Assembly (NCBI GenBank): GCA_023078555.1
Contig: CM041203.1
Location: forward strand, 3,515,981-3,579,980
Source: Ulva prolifera
Taxonomy: Eukaryota; Chlorophyta; Ulvophyceae; Ulvales; Ulvaceae
Direction of reading: 5' to 3'
Length of the DNA stretch: 64,000 bases
Shown in pieces: positions 34,669-47,070 of this stretch (its first letter is position 1; every line of letters starts with the position of its first letter). The translations under genes were made by a program, and so were the position numbers. The notes below the pieces were generated by a model. It made no database searches, was not told the DNA's origin, and worked only from the letters and a program-made list of their open reading frames with translations.

Positions 34669-37600
34669 TTACATGGGTTCCTCAGGCTTGTGCTTGTGTG
34701 ACTTCGAATCCGCAGGTCCCCAATCAGCCGTTTGAGGTCCCAGGGGGTGCCCGGGGAATAACAAATCTCTTTCTGCATGTGTGGAGTTTAAAGAATGGAA
34801 TTGATCTGATTTCCACCAGTTGTTGATCTTTTTCAAGCTGGGAGCCTGCAAACGATTCACATTCACAGACACACATGATCAAGACAAATTGATGAGTCTG
34901 TCAGGTCGTGTGTACAAGAACACCGTGGCTCTGAGTACCTCATTTGCATTGTAAAGCGTGTAAGCCTGTTGCTGTGCGACCTTCATTGCAGCAATTGCCG
35001 ATTTCTTGGTTTCCCGACATTCTTCGATTTCGTTTGTGACTAGTTCTAGGTTTTGCTTCATCTGCAGTGTATACTGCGGATAAGTATATCTGCAAGCTGG
35101 TTTGCACATTTTTCTTCAGCAGCCGAAGCGCTTCATACCTTCAACATATCGGCTTTTGAGCGCATGTTTTCCTGCTCCAAGCTTCCAACAGTACGCTCCA
35201 GTTGTTCAACATGGGCACCAAGATCGTCCACTTGCACTGATACGTCTGTCTGGCCGATGGTGTGCCTTGCGGGGGACTGTGTTGACATTGCTTTCGGACA
35301 CGTGCAAGGAATAGGTATCATGTCGACCGGCTCGATGTGTGGTACATCTGTAGCAGTAAATCATCAACAAATCAGAGTTGTTCATCATACAACATCAGTG
35401 GAAAGGCCATCCCTTGCTCACCTTGAACTTTGCGATTGACGAGCTGTAACTGAAGCTGTGCAATTGTTTCTGCCTTTTCCATATCAGCCTGTCGGCAGCA
35501 GATCAGCTGCTGGGTGACGGCAGCAAAGTGTTTGTCAGCTGAGTTGGAAGCCTGTTCCATGAATACCTGAACGTCATTAGCTGAGAGGTGCAGCTGCAAA
35601 CTCAGCGAGCCGAGCTTGAAATGGTGAACAGACTAGTTCTTTACGTCTCACATGCCTGATCACAAGTCTTTTGATGCATCAGGAGGTGATGCGCACTGCG
35701 ACGACATATGGCACCCATTCATGTACCTTTGATGACGCCTGGTATTGTGCAGTGTGTGCAGTTACGATGCATGAGCAGACTCACCTTGAGCCTTCTATCA
35801 GCTTGCTGAGACATCTGCTCTGCGGTCGTGGCATCACGCTTAGCGGATATGCATTCCATTTTCAAGTTGTGCTCTGCTGCTTTAAGATAATCCACCTGTC
35901 GCCGCAGCTCTGCCACTTTCTGATTTGCTACAACAGCACTAGTGCATGCGTCCTGGCATTTGTGTAGCTCTGCCTCTAAGTGAACTTCAGCTCCAGCAGC
36001 ACGCTCCTGACACTCCTGCACAGCTGAGGCATCTTTCTGTGACCTACATCTCTTTCAATTTGGTGAAGTTCCCAGGCAGAGAAGATTCCTGCCTGCAGCT
36101 CCGACTGCAGGATAGTGAAGGCTTGCTGACATGAGATGCACTGGTCTCGAGCTATATTGAGATCCTGCCTCAATGCAGTGCTTGTCTCCCTTTCGCTCTG
36201 GAGCTTTTTCTGCAGCGTCCTGGCTGCACTCACCGCCAGCTGTGTCTTTTCCTTGTACATTTCTCGATGGCTACTCAGATCCTGCATTCATGTTCCCATT
36301 TTGTGCTCAGACGACGCCTACTGGATACTTGATGTGAAAGGCCAGATCTGGACTCACCTGATACTCCTGCTTAAGAGTCTGCAAAGCTTCTTTCAAGATG
36401 GATGCCTCCATCCCTGCTGTTATTACAGCATCTTGAAGTAGTGCTGTTTGTCCCTGTGCTGCGACCAGCATTGCAGCAACTTGCATCCCACTCCGTACTG
36501 CGGCATTGTATATGAGATAGGCGCTGTGCAGTATCGTGTTGTTGCTCGCCCCACCGAATATCCAAAGACCATGCTCGAAGATAGATAAAGAATGTAGAGC
36601 ACGTGGACCCGGCCGAGACAGTGGCGTGCATCCTTCTTCCAATCTTAGAGCTGTCCATGACATGTTGCTCGTGTCAAGCACGGCAGTGTCGCACAGGCAC
36701 TTGATGCCATCAAAACCCCCATGAATGACCATCCAGCGGTGCCCAACAGTGGTGGAAGCTGCCGCTCTCCGAGCAATTGGAGCATCCCCTGTTGTGGAGA
36801 CCTGCAACAGTGTGGATTGCCGTCAAATGGCTCTTTGGGGCCCAGAACCCTGTAGGTAGCAGCTCAGTTGGCAATCCATTACACACAAGCACCCAGGAGT
36901 TGTTGCTCCAGCATCCAGGTGCTGACGGATGTTACAGACCTTGGACCATGACCAGTTCTCCAGGTCCAGACAGTATGCATCTCCCAGCACTCCATTGTCA
37001 TCAGCACCTCCAAAAATCCAAAGCTTGTTGTCCAGCACGCTTGCTGAGTGGCCCCTCCGAGCACACGGTACCTGTCCGTGGTCTCTTGGCCTCCAGGTCT
37101 GTCGCCGAGACAAATCAACAACCCATACATCACCAAGGTGCCCATTGGACACGCTGTAACCCCCAAAAACAATGGCGGTGTGTGTCAAAGGTGCATACGA
37201 CACTGTGTGCTGACATCTTCCACTGAAGCTGGTGCCGTTCCCAGGGATCTCTAACCAAGAAAGCCTTGGCGTGCCTTCACCGGCACCATGTCATAGCAAG
37301 CCAGATGATTGATGTAGCAGGCTTTACCCTACTCCAAGGCGCACACCTGTGGTTGCTTCGTCTGTGTCGCACGACAGCTCACCAATCCAAATCTGGTTGC
37401 TCTCGTAGGCTTGCCTGCGGCCTCCACAAACGACTATTTGATTCTGGCTTGCCAAGCATACAGCAGATTCCATCATTTCGAGGGCAGCGACACAGTCGCA
37501 CTGTACATCTGTGACCAGGACATTGGGTTTCTCAGACGCTGCTGATCGGTCACTGGCATGTGCTAGGGATACTAGAAAAGCTGATGGTTGCCACTCCTCA

Positions 37601-39900
37601 CCATCGCACCCTCCGACAACCATAACACACTGTTGTTCATCCAGATGTACTTGAAGTGCGTGATGTCCACATCGCGCGGGAAGAACGCCTGCAAGGGGCT
37701 CACAGGCCCATGTGTGGGCATCAAATGCCCGCGATGCCACAGTCTGTTGGACAAGGGGCGGCATGAGAACCTGATGCAGTTGAGTGCAGGCTCCAATTTG
37801 TGCACTCAATGCATGTCTCAATTGCTCAGCCTCCTGGATGAGCCGCTGACAGGCCAAATCTGATGATTGCCTGCACGCTGCACATGTGTCGTAGAAGATC
37901 TATATAAACAAGCTCTATACTGTGATGCCCAATGCGCATCTCTTCACAAGCACAACATAGCGGTGGCGGCGGAAGAGATCACCCCTCGCACACCATGACA
38001 ACTACCTTTTGCTTTGTTCAAATGCCACTGCTTGCTCAGCAGCAGCACGCCTTTGCAGCGCATTGAACACTTGCCAGGCTGCAAGAGCACGTTTACAAAC
38101 TCTCTGCGCATGACGGTTGCAAAGGGTATGAAGGGCGCCTTGCACATATTGCGAATGTCGCAGAACCTGCATCCAAGCTCTCCAGCACCTCTTCTTGCTG
38201 CTGGACAACACGCCTGCACAAAGCACATAATACATCATCTTGAAGAAGCCATTACGGCAAGCGAATTGTGCACGTGAGCAATTATGCAGGCTGTAAACCC
38301 ACCAGTGGTATGCTTCCAGGTTTTCCAGAAACGTTGCATCATAAACTTTCTTGCCAGGGAGCTAAGGTTTGCGTGCCATTGCTTCTGTCTTTTGATGTCA
38401 TTGTATCGCTGTTGCCAAAGGATCAGAGCTGCTTTCACAGCTCGAGCAGTCGCCAAGTCCGTGTGATGCTGCTGCCTGACTTTGTGTGGACGGCATACAT
38501 GGCATCCTTGCAAAATCCAGTTTTGGCTGCAGACATGCTCATGTATCTGTTCCAGTTCACTGTGGCGGCGCGCCTGCAGTTCCACTTTCAATGCACCGGT
38601 CAGCCTGGGAGTGAGACACGGACTGCGATATATCGATATATCGCAGCTACTGTGTACACAACAGTGACAGCTGTCGCTCAAGAGTTTTGTTACGCTGCAT
38701 AAGGACACTGACGGGACATAGGTCTGAACTCGCACATGGACCTGCCATGCTTTCCAAAGCCTGCGCATTTGCTGATGTTGAGCCATTCTGAGCAGCTCAG
38801 TCTTTGTCAGCAGTTCCTGCTTCCACATACTCCACACACTGTGCAGATATTTGCGGGCGTTTCTAGTAAAGCACAAGTCAGCCTGAATATTTCGCTCCCT
38901 TTCGCGATTCGTGCTGAAGACAAGGGCAGCAAGCGCTCGTTGACATACTTTGGCAGAGTGTGCATGCCAAAGTGCCTCAGCTTGTTCCCGTGCAAATGTC
39001 TTTGATTGAAGCTGTTGATACCATTCCTGGGACACTCCGTCGTGTTGATTGATGGCATATGTCAGATCTGACCGTACGATGACAACACCATATGCATACG
39101 AAGTGGAGCACCTTGAGAATCTTGCGAATCCTAAGCCTGTATTGCTTCTGCAGGCAGCGACGCATTTGAGCATGTTTGACTGTATCTCTTCTCCAGTGCC
39201 TGACACATAGCCTCATTCTACGACGCCATGTGGATGTCCAGAGCTTGAGGATCATCCGTTGCAGAGTACATTGCCGACGCCATTGCAAGAATACAGGGCG
39301 CAGCGCTTCGCAGAGCTTTGAGTTGCGCACGTAGATGGCCAAGACATCTACCATTGCATGGTGCCTGCAATATCATCCGGTAAGGAAAAAAGCGTCACCA
39401 TGCTATGCCAAACATGCAGATCTCCAAAGCAGTCAGATCTCATCTCCAGGGACAGGATATCTCACCTACAAGGTATCGGGCAGAGTGCCGCAGCTCCCAT
39501 GGGCGTCTGAACCCCCGTGTGTTGTACGCAGGTGAGTGGTTTCAAGGTCGCACACTCCTGCATCAGCACCTGCACGCAAGGAATACTAGCATGCCAAGGA
39601 GGTCGTCATGGCAGCTGAAGTGACGTTCAGTGACCAGTTTAATACCTGATCAGCTCTTTGTGCAAGCTCAGACTGGAGCTGTTCACATCTCTGCTGCAAG
39701 ATGATCAGGGCTCGATCTTTGCATCTATCCTTATTCGAAACAGCCACATTGCTATTGCATGGGTGCTCCTGCAATGGTGTTTGTTTGGAGCCAATGGGCA
39801 AGTCCGAAGGTGAATTTTTGTCGACGCTGTCCGAGTTCTTCGCAGCGGCTTCTGAACCGCCATCCGCGCCTACGTCGCATATCAACGCGTCGTTCACCGC
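34669..39900 (-). CDS. SFI1-type centrin-binding repeat protein fused to Kelch repeats and a coiled coil
   Basis: SFI1 repeats are helices with a spaced Leu/Trp pattern that bind centrin at spindle poles and basal bodies. From the N-terminus: a coiled segment ('ALIILQQRCEQLQSELAQRA', about 39720), then a helical array with 'LRPVFLQWRRQ', 'LWTSTWRRRMRLCVRHWRRD', 'VWSMWKQELLTKTELLR', 'MRRLWKAWQVHVR', 'ALILWQQRYNDIKRQKQWHA', 'FWKTWKH' and 'RCWRAWMQVLRHSQ' (39310-38030). The frame continues across an intron (AG|GTAGTT at about 38005 to CAG|G at about 37868, making an AGG codon) into 'QSSDLACQRLIQEAEQLRHA'. Kelch blades follow ('MVVGGCDGEEWQPSAF', 'IVFGGYSVSNGHLGDVWVVD', 'LWIFGGADDNGVLGDAY', 'LWIFGGASNNTILHSAYL', 37700-36500), then 600 bp or more of coiled-coil exons. 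The last exon (about 34850-34669) joins in frame ('NE' | 'APSLKKINNWW') and ends 'HKPEEPM'. The start is unresolved. Splitting into two genes is less likely because the join is in phase. Confidence 0.75.
38623..38646. repeat. 24-bp perfect palindrome
   Basis: The sequence is its own reverse complement over 24 bases, centred on ATCGAT, with alternating TATA stretches and CTGCG/CGCAG ends. It sits in what looks like an intron of the SFI1-Kelch gene. It could form a cruciform or RNA hairpin or be a dimeric protein-binding site. No function can be assigned. Confidence 0.9.
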
Positions 39901-40630
39901 AGCTTCTCAGCACGGACGTCATGCAGTGTTCACCATCCACAAGAGATGTACGAGCTCACATGCAAGTCGTGCCTCCATTGACACTATGCGTCTGTGCTCC
40001 GAAGCCAGAGGTCCGTATTTCGGGTCAGCATGCAGGGGCACGCAAAAGAGTTCCGAATCCTTCATGCTGTCAACGGACACGACGCCAGTAGCAACAAGCT
40101 TGCAACATGGGTGGGATTTGGCTTGATTCACGCTCGTTCAATCGCGTTGCCGGAGCGCAAACGTCCATGCTGGCTTTGGTGTGGCATGCGGCACTGTCGC
40201 TGCAACACAAGTGATGTCTCATAAGACAAAAAAATGACATGAACGTTTACCTGAGGACATGGCAACATGCATCCATGTGTATCTTTCCATCACGGAGCTG
40301 CGGGCCCACCTGTCTGCTGCGCGCTGCCGAAAAAGCCGCGCGCGGGCCCGTGACCACCGGTGTCGTCCGGTTTCTGGCATGCTGTGATCTTCACCGTGCA
40401 ACAACACAAAAGTTGACTTTGTGGACATAGGGACAAGATCATTCAACCGGGTAAGAAATGTGGATCAGATTGCGAAAGTTTCAGCGGCACGTGCAGTGCA
40501 GGTGGCAGCGCCCCGGAAGGACGGTCTTATTGTATTGAAATTAACAGTGATTCCTATGTAATCATGCGATAGGCTTCATGTGATCTCGTTGATGATCTTG
40601 GCGTAAAAGCATTGTCCTGGGAACCTACCA
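39901..40630. other. Divergent region between the SFI1-Kelch gene and RAPTOR
   Basis: About 730 bp in which the first exons of both genes may start. On the minus strand several short frames here lack ATG starts or are broken by stops, so the N-terminus of the SFI1-Kelch protein could not be fixed. Nothing else is recognisable. Confidence 0.4.
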
Positions 40631-43600
40631 ATGCATCATGCCTCAGCTTGTATACCTTCGCCACAGGACGTCGACGAGGTGAGTCCGTCGACAGTTGAGC
40701 AGTCTGTGCTCGAGCAAGCACATCAGAGACCATTCATCTTGGCTGATGTGCAAGAAGGGCCCACATGTGATCGGCTAGCTGGTCGCTGTGTTGTCTGCTC
40801 ATCCGAATACCAAATTGCCCACGTCGGACACTTGATCAGTTGCGCCGGAGTCAATGTGGGTGGGGTGCAGGGCCTCAACTTCCTGGGGCTAGGTGACTGT
40901 CTTTTTGAAGAGGTGCGCTATAATGAGCAGCAGATTCTGTGCCACAAGTTTGTGATATGGCTTGTGGCCTGAACAGGCGTTTGGTCTGCAATAGCAGGCA
41001 TAACCCTGAAGACTTCTTCTTCAGCGGCCCGCACATCTGCAGACTGGCCAGAGGGTGTCTCGAGCGGAAGTCCGACATGAAGCAGAACAGCACACTCTGG
41101 GGAGTCTTGCAAGATGGCGCAACAAAGATCGTATCAAAACACAGGCTGCAGCTTTGATACTGTGCTTAAACATTGGTGTCGATCCCCCAGACGTCATCAA
41201 AGTCTCACCATGTGCTCGCATGGAATGCTGGCTGCAGCCAGACCCGGCGCAAACATCTCGTAACAGTCAAGGCATCGCCAAGGCATTGCAGCAGCAGTAT
41301 GAGCGATGGCAGCCGCGGGCGAAGTATAAGTCACATGCTGATCCCACTGTGGATGATGTGAAGAAGCTCTGTCGTGAAGCTCGCCGGCAAGCCAAGGTAG
41401 CGTCACACGTCCATTGTACGGGAGTATTTGCATAATGATCTGCGTTGCCCCCAACGCACCGTTTCTGCTTGTGTGCAGAATGAACGAGTTCTGTTCCACT
41501 ATAATGGCCATGGTGTGCCACTGCCAACAGCAAATGGGGAAGTGTGGGTCTTCAATCGCACGTTTACCCAGTACATACCGGTCTCAATCCATGACCTATC
41601 GTCATGGCTGGGGCAGCCAGCCATATATGTTCTCGACTGCTCACAGGCTGGGCTTGTGTTGGATAGTCTCTTGCAGGCAGAAACGCAGAACCAGCACGCT
41701 CATGGTGGTCGTGCCAGCCATGGCCAGACTGTGCCTCCAGGCGCAGTCGATGCCTACCGCGCAGGTGGGCAGGCAGTTCCAGATACGAGCTCTTCGTCAG
41801 AAACAATTGTGCTCGCGGCTTGTGGGGCAACTCAGCAGCTGCCTTTGGACGCAGATCTATGTGCTGACATATTCACAGCATGCCTCACAACACCCATCAA
41901 AGTGGCCATGCGCTGGTGTGCATCTTCTGATATCAGGGCCATGCTGTTGTGCCTTTTCTGCTTGTCGTGGAGTCAATATGCTCTCTTTGGCAAAATGCTG
42001 CATCAGGCATACTCTCACTTCCTTTTGCAGCCCTGTGGATTCCGTTCCCAAATTCGGCCATCTGCGCTTATCGTGCTCTTCTGCTCAGACACAAAGTTGA
42101 TGTAGGTGTTTGACTCGGTCTGCTCTAACGAAGAATTCGGTTGGCATGGAGAGGCTTGAGCGAATTCCTGGCAAGCACACTGACCGCAAGACCCTTCTTG
42201 GCGAACTGAATTGGATCTTCACGTCCATCACAGACACCATTGCCTGGAACATGCTACCTCGTAGCCTCTTTCAGAAGCTTTTTAGACAGGATTTGCTCCT
42301 TGCATCACTGTTCCGGAACTTCATGCTTGCAGAACGTATCATGAAGGCGTGTGCATGTGCACCTGTCAGCTGGCCACGGCTGCCACCGATGCACCAGCAC
42401 CCACTATGGGATGCATGGGACGTAGCAGCTGAGCATGCACTACAACAGCTGCCTGCTGTCATTTCTGATGATTCAAACTTCCAGCAGAGTAGTTTCTTTA
42501 AGGAACAGCTTACAGCATTTGAGTTCTGGCTGAACCACAGCGGCGCTTCACCGACGTCACCGCCACAGCAGCTGCCCATTGTCCTTCAAGTGCTGCTGAG
42601 TCAGGTATGATCCTATCTAGTCGTATTGTGTCCATTGAGGCATCATGTCTGTGCAGTTTTGCATTTGCCAGCCGCGATGTCAAGCATGCAATGACGTTGG
42701 CAGTATCTCGACATACACTTGAACAGCTGCCATCTTTCCTGTCAGACATCAAACGCGTTTCGACTGTGGTGTAGGTGCACAGGGTCCGAGCACTCAGCTT
42801 GCTCGGGCAGTTTCTGGATATGGGGGCATGGTGTGTGGAGCTGGCATTGTCGGTTGGCATCTTCCCATATGTTCTGAAACTATTGCAGACAACCCTTCCT
42901 GGTCTGCGGGCCAGTCTCGTGTTTATCTGGTGCAAAATTTTGGCGACTGACAAGCACTGCCAAACGGTGCGTTTGTGTTTGAACATGTCAGCCCATGAAA
43001 TGTAGGGTCCAGGAGTGTCCAGGTTGTGGGACAAGTTTGCTCACACCCACGTGCAGCATAGCATGTGCTGCTAAAAAGCTTGAAGCAGAGCAACTTTTGC
43101 TTTGCAGGATGTTGTGACGCACAATGGCCATCCATACTTCATATCTGTTCTCCAGCAAACTGCCAACTGCAATGAATCTGAAAGTGTGTCTCTGAAGACA
43201 CAAGCACAGGCTGTGTTTGTCCTTACTATGGTTTGCGATGGGTACCCCCTGGGCCAGCAGAGGTGCTTGGAGTCGGGGCTCCTGAACCTGTTGATCAAGC
43301 ACTTGGACGAGCAGAACACGGCCATTAGAAATCACCTCAATGAACACGGACACATGCATGCGAGCAGAGTTTTGGCAGACAACTTGCTTTTGCTGAAATG
43401 GTGTCTTCTCGCCATGGGTAAGCTGTTCAATGGGCAGCCCAACATTGTCCACATGGCGCAAGAACCTGTCGGAACTGTTCAACTCATCAAGGTGTGAATA
43501 CAAATGGACTCAGCAACATATGCTCGTGCAGCCTCACCGGTCCTACATTTGTCTTGATCCTTTGCCACCTGAACATCCATAGCTGGATTGCAGGATACTT

Positions 43601-46600
43601 ATAACACCTCCTTCAACGCCGAGGTGCGTGCGGCGGCTGTGTTTGCACTAGGGTGCTGCATCAACTCTGGATCAAGTGCCATTGGTTGTGGCCCATGCTC
43701 GGATCAGGACCAGGAGCTGTTTGCAATCGAGCAGGATATTATATCTCTCCTGCAGCAAGCGGTGACAGATGGGGCGATGCTTGTGCGGGCGGAGTGTGCA
43801 CTTGCGATTGGCCGGGCCGCGATCATCCCCCCCGGAACCCAGGCTTCTGCTCAGAGTCGCGAGCTCAGTCACCATGACCACTTTGTTAATGCTTTTCAGA
43901 GGCAGAAGCAGCGTGTGGTGCAGTATGTCAATCAGCAGCGCATGAGGGCAATTGTGATGGATAACCGGCGACCAGGTGGGCGAAGTACAGGCCGCACACA
44001 TCGGGAAGTTTTACAGGGTACACGGTCAGAAACTCATTTCAGTATTGGGGACCGTGTGCACGTGGGCTATGCCCGCAGTGAGGATGCTGGAGATGGTCTG
44101 ACCACATATCAAGCTGGCCTGCCTCCATCAGGTGCAGCCTCTCATCCTGTAGCTGCAGAGCTACTCCATGGTAGGTCCTTTAACCATAATTCCTAATACA
44201 CTGTGCTGCCACAAGTTCACAATTCAGTCCCTCAACCAAGATGCACATGCCAGTGGTGGGTGCAGTGAGGCGGCATGTGCAAGTAGACACTGCAGAAGCG
44301 GTCGCGGGGGAGGATGATGCTCACCATGCACACCGCATGCACGAGTCTGCCCCGATCGCTGCCAATGGGCAGTTCACACCGCTTGATGGTACTGCTGAAT
44401 CTGTAGCGGACACGGGACCTGATGATGATGCGCCGGTGCCGAGTGTGGCGGAGCCAAGCTCAGCCGCCATCTATGATGCTGCGGCAGATGCTGTGGAACT
44501 ACTAGCCACTGATCCGGCGCCAATGGTGGCATTCTACACAAAGAAGGCCATGGCTGTAAGCGGTCACACACTTGACATAGTGATGCCAGACCTGGAGTCA
44601 GCAGGGTCGTCTGCGTCTCGACCGTCGCTGCATCGGCATTCTCACGGACTGGCCGTGTCAACAGGGCAGCATCGTTCATCCGCAGCCAGCGTGACATCAT
44701 CACAGGACCACGGCAGTGCATATCGCCGCGACCCCTGGTTGAATATCATTCGGCGCAGGGTGTGCTTTTGGAGTTTCATGCTGTAGCTGCTTTGTGTACT
44801 CTGGTATCTCAAGCCTGCAGGTGCACATTGCCCTCACCCTGCACTGCACAACATCATTTGCATCCGTGTGCTTGTGCGCAAGGGGTGGCTGTGCAGGTGA
44901 CAGCAACATTTCAGGGGCGCACACGTGCATTGAAGGAGCACGGAGCAGCCACACCGCGGTCATCTATCGAAACATCTCCAACCGCTGCACATGCAGCAGC
45001 TGTGGGGATTTCTGCCCATGGCAAGCCATGCATGATCAATCCTGCGAATGAGGGGACAGAGGACACGGGAGTTGGGGTGGCACACCCTGGTTCACACACA
45101 GGAAACAACATAGGCATGGCGTCACAGCAGCCCAGCGCATCGCAGCTACCGAGCAGCCTGGTGTACAAACGCTTGATTCAGCGTTTTCAGCGGCCAATGA
45201 AGGCACCCGATGAAAGCGCCGCAGTGTTGACTGTTCGCCCAATGTGCGCTGAATCCAAAGTTGTGGACAAGATTGAGTCGCAGCTCGATCAGCAGATTGC
45301 GTCCCTTGGCGTCCTAGACAATTGTGTGGCAGACTGCCGAGCTGCTATGAAACCGCGCCTGAAGGAAAGTGTGCAGGTACGTAGAATTCGCGCTTTCACG
45401 GGTCTCCGCTTGCTTGCCGTCATGCTTGGTCTTGTTCTGATGTGCAAGTGCTTAGGCTGCCTTGGCATCTAATTGTTATCCTGATGAGTGGTATGGACAT
45501 TTTAGGTGTTCGCTGTACATTCTGATTGGTTTTGGCGTGCAGACTCTTAAAGCATCACAGAAAGGAACATCTGCCATCGTCATGCATCCTCAGGACGGCC
45601 TGACTGCTGTAGACCCGTATGGCGTTGTGAGGGTGATGGACGAGAGACCAGACAGGGACCCCCAAAATTATTTCATGAATTGCTTTCATGTCTGCACTGG
45701 TCAAAACATGGATCCCAAATACTCATCCAGCCCCTCAGCTGGCTGCAGCATCGTTGATGCCTACATCATCAATGGCCTTGACCGGCCTCTTTTCATGGCT
45801 TGTTCTGCAGATGGTGCTGTGTACATATGGGAAAAGTGCGCTGCCTGCTCATGTTCTGGTCCATCATGTTTGTGCCCATTGATTCTCGAATGCATGGACT
45901 TTTGAGAGTCTTGATTGTTGCAGGCATGCAGTTTATGGAGCGCAAAGTTTGGTAGCTGCTTGGCAAACAGTTGACTTGAACAACCAATTCCGATTGCAGC
46001 CACAAGAACAGGCTGCATTCCACTACAACTCAACGTTGCAGAATCTGTGTAGTGTGCGCGGATCTGAACCGACAATCACTGTGTGGGATTTGCATCAAGA
46101 GAAGGAAGTTTCGCAAATGGTCGTGGTGCGGGACCGCTTTCGTGATGAGAATCTGACTTGCGGTCCAAGTGGTGGCATGGCAATTTGCAGATGTGATTGC
46201 AGGACTTGCGCGAAGATCCAACAGTGCAAGCGTCAGGAAAGCACTTCTTGGCTGGGACAGACTTGCCCGGTGACCATTTGCCACAACCTCTTCTAGTCTG
46301 CTCCAGCGGCAGCGGCATTGTCCGCCTCTTTGACTTGAGGGACAGTGCTCGCCATGCAAGCGTTCAGATGAGGTGCCATGATCAGGCCCTGGCTGGCCTA
46401 GCTCTTCGCAGCAGTGGAGTGATGGCCACAGCAGCAAGCACAGCAACTGTAAATGAGCTACATTTCAGTGATATCCGTTTGGCGTCGACTACGAACGACA
46501 CTATGTACGGCTCACACTGAACACAGACCCTCTCTCACAAAACAGAGCCTTGCCATGCACTCCCTGAACAATGCATGTCAAGATAGCATGTCTGTATGCA

Positions 46601-46941
46601 GGAGGCATGTTTTCCGCAAGGAAGAGGCACACCGGACAGGCAAGTTGACAACCCTGTGCGCACATCCCCAAGCACCAATTTTTGCCACCGCGAGTGATTT
46701 GCAAGTTGTCAAGATCTGGACAGATGATGGGGAGATGTCCTCATCGATCCGAATGAAGCCACAGTCACATGTGCGCACAGGGAGGATCACGTGCATGTCA
46801 TTCTCCCCTTTCATGCTGAAGCTGGCCACTGGCGCAATGGATGTTTGCTGCACTGTGTATCAGATGTGTAATGATGATAGGGGCAGCAAGCCTCCATCGA
46901 GAGTAGCAAGTATTCCTGGGGATGCAATGTCGCCAGCGTGA
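40631..46941 (+). CDS. RAPTOR: RAPTOR (KOG1), TORC1 scaffold subunit
   Basis: RAPTOR brings substrates to the TOR kinase. A candidate first exon starts at ATG 40631 and ends at a strong donor (GAG|GTGAGT, about 40679), but the start is not certain. From about 41030 the family is clear: '[20 protein letters not shown]' and '[20 protein letters not shown]', then '[15 protein letters not shown]' and '[19 protein letters not shown]'. The caspase-like RNC domain has '[20 protein letters not shown]' and '[15 protein letters not shown]', retaining the His and Cys of the pseudo-catalytic dyad, then '[16 protein letters not shown]'. HEAT-like exons span 42100-44200 ('[18 protein letters not shown]', '[17 protein letters not shown]'). 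A long variable linker is at 44200-45400, and WD40 blades lie at 45500-46900 ('[20 protein letters not shown]', '[19 protein letters not shown]'). The stop at 46941 is 129 bp from that of the convergent patatin gene. Confidence 0.93.
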
Positions 46942-47070
46942 TTCAAAGGAGACGTAATAGAATGGTGATTTTAAACATGAATGCTACAAGATAAAGGCCG
47001 TTTGCACTGCACTGCGGTTTTCTCATAATGGTGACATCGTTTGAACAACGGTGGTACACGTTGCAAATCA

